Shown: positions 27,237 to 35,900 of the stretch, in pieces | Numbering within the stretch: position 1 is the stretch's first letter | How the letters are laid out: each line of letters starts with the position of its first letter | Assembly: GCA_019694435.1 (NCBI GenBank) | Contig: JAIBBZ010000030.1 | Coordinates: 1-64,000 of the forward strand | Direction of reading: 5' to 3' | Source: Pirellulales bacterium | Lineage (GTDB): Bacteria; Planctomycetota; Planctomycetia; Pirellulales; JAEUIK01 | DNA: 64,000 bases | Notes under the pieces: generated by a model | The model's database searches: none | What the model was told of the DNA's origin: nothing | What the model saw: the letters and a program-made list of their open reading frames with translations, nothing else | Program-made: the position numbers and the translations under genes

Positions 27237-28238
27237 CTACTCCGCCGTCTTTTCCGGCAGTTTGACCTTCGCCAGATAGATACTCGTCTTGCCCTCGTGC
27301 GACGAGTAGTAGCTGACCCACAGCAATCCGTCGTGAAAGACGAGGCCCGGGTAGCTGGTGTCGCCTCCGCTCGGTAGCGTCAACAGCGGTTCGTAGGTCG
27401 AAAGCGTCATCCGCGCCACGACCGTCGAGGCCGGACCCGTCGTGCGCCGGCCCGCCGCCCACATCTGGCCGTCGTCGAGCACGATGAAGTCGGGCCCGCC
27501 ACAGCGTTCGGGCAGCTCGTGCCAGGTCCAATCGCGATAGGGCGCCCGGCTGCTGCCGATCCAGCCCTGGGCCGCCTTTCCGTCGCTGCGCACCAGGGCC
27601 ACCATCTGGCCGTCGGCCGTAAAGCGCAGGGTCGTCTCGTTCGCCTCGCCGCGAAGCTGCCACTCGACGACCGGCTGATAGTCGATGCCGTCGTCGCTCG
27701 CATAGAGCACCGGGAACTTGCGTTCGCCCGCGTTGGGCCCCGCCGGATACGACACGCCATAGGCGCGGCCCTCGTGCCAGGTGACGCGCCACAACCAATC
27801 CCCGTCGGACAGCACCGGGTGGGGCGGGGTCCAGGTCGTGCCGTCGGGCGAGAAGAACACCCGCGGCTGGGCGCCCAACAGCTTCGTGTCGCCGCGATAA
27901 ACCGACCCGCCGGCGACGACCATCAGCCGGCCATCGCTGGTGATGCACAGTTTCGGGTCGCGCAGGTCGATGCCTGCTTCTTCCAGCAGCGCGGCCGACT
28001 CCCAGGTGTCGCCGTCCGCCGAACGGAGGATGCGCAGTAGGCCGTCGCCGCCGACGTGACCTTGCGCCTCGCGAAAAGTGCAGTACCAGGCATCGCGAAA
28101 CCGCGCCAGGTCGGTGAACGCATTGTGCTGCCCGGCGTCCCAGATCTTCTTGACCGATACCAGCTCGGGCTCGGCCGCCAGGCAGGCGGTCGCTCCGAGC
28201 AGAGTCGCGATGAACAGCAGCACAGGGGCCATACGCAT
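27237..28238 (-). CDS. Secreted BNR/sialidase-like beta-propeller protein
   Basis: 333 residues from ATG 28238, with GGAGG 5 bases upstream. A signal peptide (MRMAPVLLFIATLLGATACLAA) precedes a beta-propeller. Asp-box-like turns are seen as LRSADGDTWESA, FSPDGTTWTPP and ASDDGIDYQPV. An Arg early in the fold (FRDAWYCTFREAQGH) and repeated W/F blades match the sialidase/exo-alpha-sialidase superfamily, which releases or binds terminal sugars. A full catalytic set (Arg triad, Tyr/Glu pair) cannot be confirmed by eye. It is followed by the hairpin at 27175 and preceded by the methyltransferase gene, 46 bases away on the same strand. Confidence 0.8.
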   Translation of the reverse strand: MRMAPVLLFIATLLGATACLAAEPELVSVKKIWDAGQHNAFTDLARFRDAWYCTFREAQGHVGGDGLLRILRSADGDTWESAALLEEAGIDLRDPKLCITSDGRLMVVAGGSVYRGDTKLLGAQPRVFFSPDGTTWTPPHPVLSDGDWLWRVTWHEGRAYGVSYPAGPNAGERKFPVLYASDDGIDYQPVVEWQLRGEANETTLRFTADGQMVALVRSDGKAAQGWIGSSRAPYRDWTWHELPERCGGPDFIVLDDGQMWAAGRRTTGPASTVVARMTLSTYEPLLTLPSGGDTSYPGLVFHDGLLWVSYYSSHEGKTSIYLAKVKLPEKTAE

Positions 28239-28284
28239 GGGAGCCTCCGGGAAAAAAACAGCGCCGACGCTTGCGCGTATGAGC

Positions 28285-29067
28285 CTAGTTTCCGCGGGCC
28301 CTGGCCACAAGAAATAACCGAACGAACGGGAACAAGGTCCGGCCATCGTCGCGCCGAGGGTAGGCGGCCCGCAGACGCTCCGCATAGCGCGCCTCGAATT
28401 CGGGCCGCTCCGACTCCTCGAGCCGCATCAAGAACGGCAACATCGCGGTTCCGCGCGTCCAGCGCAGCACCGGGTCGTCGCCTTCGAGCACGTGCAGATA
28501 CTCCGTCATCCAGACGTCGACCTGCTCGGCCTGCGAGGCGAGGTAGTTGTAATACTCCGCGGGCGCGGCATCGGGGCGCCCCCAATACAGCGTGTCGAAC
28601 TTCTCGCGCCACGGCGCCTCGCCCGCGACCGCGTGCAGCTCGTTGACCCACTTCTGGCCCGGCATGCGATAGGGGATCTGGATCGCCAGCACGCCGCCGG
28701 GCGCGAGCGCGGCCAGCAACTTGGGAAAGAACCGCGCGTGATCGGCGACGTACTGCAACATGGCGTTCGAGAAGATCACGTCCGGCGGCGCGTCGGGTGT
28801 CCACGCTTCGGCGGTCGACTCGATCCAACACACGCCGCGCAGATCGTCGGCCGACCGCGCCGACGTCAACATCTCGGCCGACGCGTCGACGCCGGTCACC
28901 TGGGCCTGCGGCCAGCGCTCGACAAGCAGGCGGGTCGAATTGCCCGGCCCACAGCCGAGGTCGACCACGCGGGGCGGCGCGTCCAGAGGAATCCGCGCCA
29001 ACAGGTCGGCGGCAGGCCGCGTGCGATAATCGCCAAATTGCAGGTAACGTTTGGGGTCCCAGTCCAT
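28285..29067 (-). CDS. tam: Trans-aconitate 2-methyltransferase
   Basis: 260 residues from ATG 29067, with AAGGAA 7 bases upstream. It is a cytoplasmic SAM-dependent methyltransferase that methylates trans-aconitate, a by-product that inhibits aconitase. The N-terminus MDWDPKRYLQFGDYRTRPA is nearly the family consensus. SAM motif I is VVDLGCGPGNSTRLL, the acidic strand is VTGVDASAEML, and IFSNAMLQYV matches motif IV. The C-terminal helical region (AEYYNYLASQAEQVDVWMTE) is also typical of Tam. The length matches E. coli Tam (252). It is divergent from the large secreted gene at 29240, with 172 bases between them. Confidence 0.93.
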   Translation of the reverse strand: MDWDPKRYLQFGDYRTRPAADLLARIPLDAPPRVVDLGCGPGNSTRLLVERWPQAQVTGVDASAEMLTSARSADDLRGVCWIESTAEAWTPDAPPDVIFSNAMLQYVADHARFFPKLLAALAPGGVLAIQIPYRMPGQKWVNELHAVAGEAPWREKFDTLYWGRPDAAPAEYYNYLASQAEQVDVWMTEYLHVLEGDDPVLRWTRGTAMLPFLMRLEESERPEFEARYAERLRAAYPRRDDGRTLFPFVRLFLVARARGN

Positions 29068-29239
29068 CGATCGGTTCCTTTCCACGGGAAGCGAAGTTGT
29101 TGTTGACGGTTTGGGCGCCCAATGCAAGCGACCGGCCGGGCCCGAGACGCGGGCGAGCTGCGCGGGCGACCCTCGGTCGCGAGCGCCCAGGGCGGCGATT
29201 ACACTGCCCCCGGGCAGCCGGAATTGGGAGTGTCTTACG

Positions 29240-31642
29240 ATGCGGATACTGGGCGGGTTGGTGCTGGGGTGTTTGTTCCTTCCTTTGTTGGCCGCAGCCG
29301 CCGACGCGGCGTCGCTCGACCTGACGGCAGCCGTGGTCGTCGTGCCGGCGCAATCTCCACCGCGCCAGCAGCGGGCCGTCAAGCTCTTGCTCGACGAAGT
29401 CGAGGCCCGCTCGCGCGTCCGCTGGACGGTCGCACACACCTGGCCGGAAGACGCGCGCCAGGCCGTCATCGTCGTCGGCCAACGAGCACAATTGGCCGAG
29501 TTCTCGGCGGCGCTGCCGGAAAATGAAATCCGCGGCAACGATCGTCCCGAGGGCTACCTGCTGCGCACGCTCCAACGGTCCGACCGCACGGCGAGCATCG
29601 CGGTGGTCGGCAATGACGAACGCGGGGTGTTGTTCGGCGTCGGCCGGCTGTTGCGCGAACTGCGGATGCGGCCCGGCCAGGTTTCGTTGCCCGGCGACAT
29701 GCGGCACGACACGGCGCCGGCCCACGCGGTTCGCGGTCATCAACTCGGTTATCGCCCCAAGACGAACAGTTACGACGCCTGGGACCTCGATCAATGGGAG
29801 CGGTACATCGCCGATCTGGCGGTGTTCGGCTCGAACATGATCGAATTGATCCCGCCACGCTCGGACGACGACGCCGACAGCCCGCATTTTCCGCGGCCAC
29901 CGTTGGAAATGATGGCCGGCATGTCGCGGATCTGCGACGAACTGGGACTCGACGTCTGGATCTGGTACCCGGCGATGGACGAAGACTACTCGACCGACGC
30001 GGCGATTGCCCGGAGCGTCGAGGAATGGGGCGCCGTGCTCAAGCACCTGCCGCGCGTCGATGCGATCTTCGTGCCCAGCGGCGACCCCGGCCATACGCGC
30101 CCGCGCGAATTGATGCGCCTGCTCGAGGCGCAAACGGCGCAGCTCGTCAAGCTGCACCCCGGCGCTGAGATGTGGGTCACCGTCCAGAGCTTCACCGGCG
30201 AGTGGTTCGCCGAAATGCTCGAGTTGCTGCGCGCCGAGCCGACCTGGTTGACGGGCATCGGCTTCGGCCCACAGACCCGCATCACGGTGCAACAGTTGCG
30301 CGAGCAATTGCCGCGCCGGTATCCGATCCGGTTGTATCCCGACATCACGCACAGCATGCGGTGCCAGTACCCGGTGCTCGACTGGGACGTCGCCTTTGCC
30401 CGGACCGAGGCCCGCGAAGTGATCAACCCGCGGCCGCGCGCCGAGGCGGCGATATTCGCTCAGACGATCGACTACTCGATCGGCTTCGGTACCTATTCCG
30501 AGGGCTGCAACGACGACGTGAACAAGATCGTCTGGTCGCTCAAAGGTTGGGACCCGGCGTACGAAGTCGAGCAGATCCTCGAAGACTACGGCCGGTACTT
30601 TCTCGGCGAGGGCGTCGCGCCGCCGCAGGCGTTCTTACAACTGGAAGACAATTGGCGCAACGCGGCCCACGCGGAGCAGACCATCCAGGACACGCTCAAG
30701 ACCTGGCAGGCGATCGAGCGTTCGGCGCCGCCGGCCTTGCGGCGCAATTGGCGCCTGCTCCAGCCGCTGTACCGGGCCTATTACGATGCCTACGTCGCCC
30801 GCCGCGCGGCTTATGAACGCGACCGGGAAAAAGAAGTCCGCCGGGTATTGGCCGACGTACCCCCGGGTCAATCGCTCGCGACACTCGATCGGGCCGAACA
30901 ACACCTGGCGTTGGCCGAGGCCTTTCCAGTCGCCGGCGACTTGCGGACGCGCGTCTTTCAACTTGCCGAGGCGCTGTTTCAAAGCATCCGCATGCAGCTT
31001 TCGGTCAAGTTGTACGACGCCATCGAGGTGGGCCGCGGCGCGAATCTCGATACGGTCGACGTGCCTTTGAACAACCGCAACTGGCTGCGGCGCGAGTTGA
31101 AGGCCATTCGCGCGCTTACCGACGAGTCAGAGCGTCGAGCGCGGATCGACGAATTGGTCCATTGGGACTCGCCGCCCGCGGGAAGTTTTTATGACGATTT
31201 GGGGGTCCCCAACCGCCAGCCGCATGTCGTGTTTCCCAAGGTCGATCACGAGCCGGGCTATCGCGATCCACTGATCTGGCCGACGACCGGATTTGAAAAC
31301 GACCCCACCTGGCGCATCTCGTGGTGTACGCACCTCGACACGCTCTACGAGCAGCCGCTGCGGATGCGCTACGAGGAACTCGACCCGCAGGCCGCGTATC
31401 GCGTCCGCGTGGTCTACGGCGGTGACAACGACGAGGTGCAGGTGCGGCTGTCGACCGAACACCCGGCCAGGCCGATCCACGCATGGATCGACAAGCCACG
31501 GCCGCTCTCGCCCGTGGAGTTTGACGTGCCGCACGAGGCAACCGCCGAGGGACACTTGGAGCTGCTGTTCGAATCGCCGCCTGGTCGCGGCGGGCCCGGC
31601 CGCGGTCCGCAGGTGGCCGAGGTCTGGTTACTCAAGCAATGA
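29240..31642 (+). CDS. Large secreted glycoside-hydrolase-like protein (GH20b/GH67-type N-terminal domain)
   Basis: 800 residues from ATG 29240 with GGGAG upstream. A signal peptide (MRILGGLVLGCLFLPLLAAA) is followed by a domain (about 25-150) like the non-catalytic N-terminal domain of GH20 and GH67 enzymes (RPEGYLLRTL, then VGNDERGVLFGVGRLLRELR). Residues about 160-470 look like a TIM barrel: VRGHQLGYRPKTNSYDAWDL, FGSNMIELIPPRSDDDADS, GLDVWIWYPAMDEDY, AIFVPSGDPGHTRPREL. A helical region and a C-terminal beta domain follow. The acidic residues in the barrel strands fit a glycosidase, but I cannot assign substrate or catalytic pair. TACACT at 29200 is a possible -10 element. It may work on the same polysaccharides as the sialidase-like protein nearby. 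Confidence 0.75.
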   Translation: MRILGGLVLGCLFLPLLAAAADAASLDLTAAVVVVPAQSPPRQQRAVKLLLDEVEARSRVRWTVAHTWPEDARQAVIVVGQRAQLAEFSAALPENEIRGNDRPEGYLLRTLQRSDRTASIAVVGNDERGVLFGVGRLLRELRMRPGQVSLPGDMRHDTAPAHAVRGHQLGYRPKTNSYDAWDLDQWERYIADLAVFGSNMIELIPPRSDDDADSPHFPRPPLEMMAGMSRICDELGLDVWIWYPAMDEDYSTDAAIARSVEEWGAVLKHLPRVDAIFVPSGDPGHTRPRELMRLLEAQTAQLVKLHPGAEMWVTVQSFTGEWFAEMLELLRAEPTWLTGIGFGPQTRITVQQLREQLPRRYPIRLYPDITHSMRCQYPVLDWDVAFARTEAREVINPRPRAEAAIFAQTIDYSIGFGTYSEGCNDDVNKIVWSLKGWDPAYEVEQILEDYGRYFLGEGVAPPQAFLQLEDNWRNAAHAEQTIQDTLKTWQAIERSAPPALRRNWRLLQPLYRAYYDAYVARRAAYERDREKEVRRVLADVPPGQSLATLDRAEQHLALAEAFPVAGDLRTRVFQLAEALFQSIRMQLSVKLYDAIEVGRGANLDTVDVPLNNRNWLRRELKAIRALTDESERRARIDELVHWDSPPAGSFYDDLGVPNRQPHVVFPKVDHEPGYRDPLIWPTTGFENDPTWRISWCTHLDTLYEQPLRMRYEELDPQAAYRVRVVYGGDNDEVQVRLSTEHPARPIHAWIDKPRPLSPVEFDVPHEATAEGHLELLFESPPGRGGPGRGPQVAEVWLLKQ

Positions 31643-31766
31643 CGGTGGCAGCGGCACGATCCGGTCTACCCGACCGCAACATTTACAGTCTCACTCCGCG
31701 CGCCTAAACTGAACTGGGAGAGGCGTCTTTTCTTCCGGTAGCAGAGCTTTCTTTCCTTGGGTCGCC

Positions 31767-31785
31767 CCCCGCGCGCGGGGAGAGG
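31767..31785 (+). promoter_or_regulatory. GC palindrome overlapping the ribosome site of the WXG100-like gene
   Basis: CCCCGCGCGCGGGG (31767-31780) is a perfect palindrome whose last bases are part of the Shine-Dalgarno stretch GGGGAGAGG (31777-31785) before ATG 31792. Folding could hide part of the ribosome site. An upstream TAAACT at about 31704 is a weak -10 candidate. Confidence 0.4.
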
Positions 31786-31791
31786 TCTTTC

Positions 31792-32064
31792 ATGTCCCAA
31801 GCCATTGCCGATCCGAACGAGCTGCGCCGCTTTGCGCAAAATTTGCGCCGATTCAACGGCGAGCTGCAGTCCCAGATGACGGCGCTTCACGGCCAGTTCC
31901 GCTCGTTGAGCGAGTCTTGGCGAGATCAAGAGCATCAGAAATTCGCCGACGAGTTCCAGCAGGCGCTGCAATCCATCGGCCGGTTCGTAGCCGCCTCGGA
32001 AGAACACGTTCCATTTCTGCTGCGCAAGGCCGAGCGACTCGAAGAATACTTGCGCCAGCGCTAA
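31792..32064 (+). CDS. WXG100-like (Esx-type) protein
   Basis: 90 residues, all helical, the size expected for type VII secretion substrates/partners of the WXG100 class. Helix 1 spans about residues 8-40 (ELRRFAQNLRRFNGELQSQM) and helix 2 about 46-88. The turn reads LSESWRDQEHQKFADEF, a W-x-D variant of W-x-G at Trp43, with Phe51 eight residues later. The usual C-terminal Tyr-x-x-x-Asp/Glu export signal is not seen; the end is RLEEYLRQR. It is the first of four closely packed genes ending in an FtsK/SpoIIIE ATPase, and this context supports an Esx-like role. It probably pairs with the second WXG-like protein at 32700. Confidence 0.8.
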   Translation: MSQAIADPNELRRFAQNLRRFNGELQSQMTALHGQFRSLSESWRDQEHQKFADEFQQALQSIGRFVAASEEHVPFLLRKAERLEEYLRQR

Positions 32065-32088
32065 CCGCGGCTCCAGCAGCAGGGTTTC

Positions 32089-32703
32089 ATGAACCGCACG
32101 GCCGAGGTCAAATCGCTCGCGGCCCTTGAAGCGTTTCGCTCGGCGCTCTGCCTGTTTCGCGAAGATGCCGACCAGGCGCTCGTTATCGTCCGGGCCGAGG
32201 TGCAGAACTTTCTCAAATGGCTCAAGCACGAGCAAGTGGGACGCTGGCAGCGCGAAGTGCGCGTCCGCGAGGAACGGGTGATCGAGGCCAAGAACGATTT
32301 GCATCGCTGCATGACGGCCACGATCGATCCGAACCGCACGCCCTCGTGCCTGCAGGAAAAGAAAGTACTGGCCGCCGCGAAGCGGGCCCTCGAGCAAGCG
32401 GAAGAGACGCTGGCCGCCGTGCGACGGTGGCTGCCCATCGTCGAGCAGGCCGCGAGCGATTATTTCACACATGCCGAAACGCTCGCCGCGGTCGTGTCGA
32501 TTGAAGTGCCGGATGCGATCGCTCACCTGGACCGGATTCTGGCCCGCCTGAACGAGTACCTGGCTGCGCCGGTCCCCGGTACCGAAATCCCCCAACCCGC
32601 CGAACGGTCCCTGCCGAACGAAGCGCAGCCAACCCTGGCACAGCCGGGCGCCCCAGAGCCCGTGGCCGCGAAACCCGCTGACGCCGAGGAGCAAGAACTA
32701 TGA
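32089..32703 (+). CDS. Helical/coiled-coil protein of the WXG100-FtsK locus
   Basis: 204 residues from ATG 32089, 24 bases after the previous gene. Residues about 1-160 are long amphipathic helices with heptad-like spacing (FLKWLKHEQVGRWQREVRVR, EKKVLAAAKRALEQAEETLA); the rest is a Pro/Glu/Ala-rich tail ending DAEEQEL. It has no signal or membrane segment. Its stop overlaps the next start as ATGA. Long helical partners are common beside WXG100 genes (LXG or PE/PPE-like roles), but it matches none that I recognise. It may be a substrate, chaperone or structural arm of the system. Confidence 0.7.
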   Translation: MNRTAEVKSLAALEAFRSALCLFREDADQALVIVRAEVQNFLKWLKHEQVGRWQREVRVREERVIEAKNDLHRCMTATIDPNRTPSCLQEKKVLAAAKRALEQAEETLAAVRRWLPIVEQAASDYFTHAETLAAVVSIEVPDAIAHLDRILARLNEYLAAPVPGTEIPQPAERSLPNEAQPTLAQPGAPEPVAAKPADAEEQEL

Positions 32704-32918
32704 GCCTGCAGGACGGACGCGGTCGGCTGATCCACGCGATTCGCACCTTGAGACTGCGCTGGGACGCGACCCGCGAAGACTGGGACGACGCCGCCAGCCG
32801 CGATTTTGCGCGGCTGCGTCTCGACCCGATCGTCCCCAAAGTCGCTTCGACGCTGCAGGCCGTCGAGCGGCTGGCCGAGGTGCTGAACAAGGCCCACGAG
32901 GAGTGTAAGTCGCCGTGA
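32700..32918 (+). CDS. Second short WXG-like protein
   Basis: 72 residues from ATG 32700, overlapping the previous stop (ATGA); its own stop overlaps the ATPase start (GTGA). It is a two-helix hairpin. The turn segment REDWDDAASRDFARLR carries Trp28-x-Asp30 with Phe36 eight residues after the Trp, the same spacing as Trp43/Phe51 of the 90-residue protein. This shared W-x-D-x5-F pattern is the best reason to place it in the same family despite the short N-terminus. The C-terminus EVLNKAHEECKSP lacks the usual export signal. Probably a heterodimer partner of the first protein. Confidence 0.75.
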   Translation: MSLQDGRGRLIHAIRTLRLRWDATREDWDDAASRDFARLRLDPIVPKVASTLQAVERLAEVLNKAHEECKSP

Positions 32919-35900
32919 GCTCGGGTGAACCGCGGGCCAACCTGGTGGAGCGCGAACGCGCCGTCTTGCGTGCCTTGACCGAATTGGCGAGCGCGTGCGG
33001 GACGCTGGAGTCGTCGGCCGACGCGGGGTGGCGCCGCGCCGAGCGTGAGATCACCGAGCGGCGCGACGAGATGCTGGCCGCGGCGGAAAACCGCTATCGG
33101 TCGGCCCTGGGGCTGGCCGAAAGCGTGCTGGCCACGACGCAGCGGACGTTGGCCGCCAACTTCGAGCGTCAGCACGAGGCGATCGAGCGCGAATGCCACG
33201 ACGCCATCGACAAGCTCACCAGCAAGATCAAACGCGACACGAACAAGGCCCGACGCGCGGTCGAAGAGACCAAGTGGATGGCGCAGGCCACTTACGACGC
33301 GATGAAGAAGCGCCTCGGGTCCGAATTCGAGGCCTCGCGCCAACGGTTGGCAGAACGGCGAAATTTGGCCCTGCAACTCGAGGCGGCGGCACAAGCAACT
33401 GTGGCGCCGCTGATGGCCGAGCCGCTCGCGGCCGGCGAAACCGACGTGCCAGCCAACGAGGCCACCGTCGATCGACTGAACGAGGCGCTGTCGGCTGCGC
33501 AGGCACACTTGCACACCTTGCAGTCGCTGCGTCTGCCGCGCGCGGTCCAATCGCTCGGTTGGTTCGGCATGGTATTCCTTGCCGCGCTGGTCATCACCCC
33601 ATTGGCCGGCCTGGTTTCTGCCTGGCAGCCGCAACCGTGGGCCATCGGAGCATCGGTCGCGAGCATCGTGGCAGGTCTGGGCATGTATTTCTGGCTGCGC
33701 GCCGTGGCCCGGCAACAGTACCGCGCGGCCGGCGAGCCGCTCGTGGCAGAAGTCCGCGCCGCCGAGGCTTGCTGTCGCCGCCTTTTGGCCGCGGCCGAGG
33801 CTCAGCACGACCGTCGCAAGACCGAGAGCCGCGAACAACGCGACGCGGAGACGACCCGTGCAAAGTCCGAGGCCGAGCCGATCCTGGAACGTTGTCGCCG
33901 GCGCGAGGAACAAGAGCTGCCGCAACTGACGGTCACCGCCGGCCAGCGGCTCGACGAGCTGCAAGTGCGCCACGACGCTGATCGCCGTGAGGCGCAAAAG
34001 ACGCACCAGGAGACGCTCGCTGCGGCCGAGTCGCGCCGGCAAAGCGATGCGGCCGCCGCGCGTTCGGGATACACCACGGAGCTCGACGCTGCGCGTCTGG
34101 CCCACCGCGCGGCCCGCGATCAGGCTTTGCGGCAATGGCAACAAGCGCTGACCGAGGCGCGGAACGAATTGGCAGCCATCAGCGAAGCGGCCGACCGCGC
34201 GTGCCCCGATTGGAGCGCGATCGCCGCACCCAGTTGGCGGCCGCCCGAGTGCTCGCCGCCTGCGCTGCGGTTCGGCAATCTGTCGATCGTCGGCGAGGCA
34301 GCGCCACCGGATCAGGGCCCCGGCGACGATCGCGGAACGCTGGCCTCCTTCACCCTGCCGGCGCTCGTGGATTTCCCGGGCGGATCGTCGGTGTATGTGC
34401 GTGCATCGGGTCAGGGACGCCAGCGAGCGATCGAACTGCTGCGCCTGTTCACGCTGCGGCTGCTCACGGCGCTGCCGCCAGGCAAGGTCCGACTGACGTT
34501 TGTCGACCCGGTCGGCCTGGGTCAGAATTTCGCCACGTTCATGCACCTGGCCGATCACGACGAGGCCCTCGTCGCCAGCCGGATCTGGACCGAGCCGCAG
34601 CACATCGACCAGCGCTTGGCCGATCTGACCGAGCACATGGAAACGATCATCCAGAAGTATCTCCGCGAGGAGTTCGCCTCGATCGAAGAGTACAACCTGC
34701 GCGCCGGCGAGATCGCCGAGCCGTTTCGCGTGCTGGTCGTGGCGAACTTTCCAGCCGGCTTCACCGAGGCCTCGGCCCGGCGGCTGCTCAATATTGCGCA
34801 GACGGGTCCGCGCTGCGGCGTGCTGACGCTGGTGAGCGTCGACGCCAAGCTGCCGAACCTGCCGGGCATCGACCTGGCAGAATTGCGCCGGCAGGCCACG
34901 GTGTTCACGATCGCCGGCGACGAAGTGACCTGGCACGACGCCGATTTCAAGGATCTGCGGCTAGCGATCGACGATCTGCCTCCGAGCGACCTCTGCCGCG
35001 ACATCCTGCAACGCGTCGGGGCCGCCGCGCTGGGCATGCGGCGCGTCGAGGTACCGTTCGAGGCCGTGGCCCCGCCGGAAAGCGATTACTGGGCGAGCGA
35101 CAGCCGCCGCGGGATTGAAGTTCCCTTAGGTCGTGCCGGCGCCACGCGGTTGCAACTGCTCAGGCTGGGGCAGGGCACCTCGCAACACGTCCTGATCGCC
35201 GGCAAGACGGGCTCGGGCAAGTCGACCTTGCTGCACGCGCTGATCACCAATGCCGCTTTGCGCTATAGTCCCGACGAGTTGGAACTGTATCTGATCGACT
35301 TCAAGAAGGGGGTCGAGTTCAAGACCTACGTCACCCACCGGCTGCCGCATGCCCGGGTCGTGGCCATCGAGAGCGAACGCGAGTTCGGTCTCAGCGTGAT
35401 GCAACGGCTCGACGCCGAAATGCAGGTGCGCGGCGAGTTGTTCCGCCAGCACGGCGTGCAAGACCTGGGCGGTTATCGCGATGCCGGACACACCCTGCCG
35501 CGCATCTTGCTGATCGTCGACGAGTTCCAGGAATTTTTCACCGAGGAAGACAAGATCTCGCAAGAGGCTTCCTTGTTGCTCGACCGGTTGGTCAGGCAGG
35601 GACGCGCCTTCGGCATCCACGTGCACCTCGGCTCGCAAACGCTGGGCGGCGCCTATTCGCTGGCCCGCAGCACTTTGGGGCAGATGGCCGTGCGGATTGC
35701 TTTGCAATGCAGCGAGAACGACGCCCATCTGATCCTCGGCGAAGACAACACGGCCGCGCGGCTGCTGGCGCGGCCGGGTGAGGCGATCTACAACGACGCC
35801 GGCGGATTGCTCGAGGGAAACCACTTGTTCCAGATCGTCTGGCTGGCCGACGAGCGCCGCGAGGCCTACTTGACCGCGATCCAGCGGCTGCTGGCCGAGC

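Noticed and set aside
32465..34936. 823-codon minus-strand frame opposite the WXG/FtsK locus
   Set aside because: Composition is typical of an antisense shadow, and the plus-strand genes have clear domains and coupled starts.
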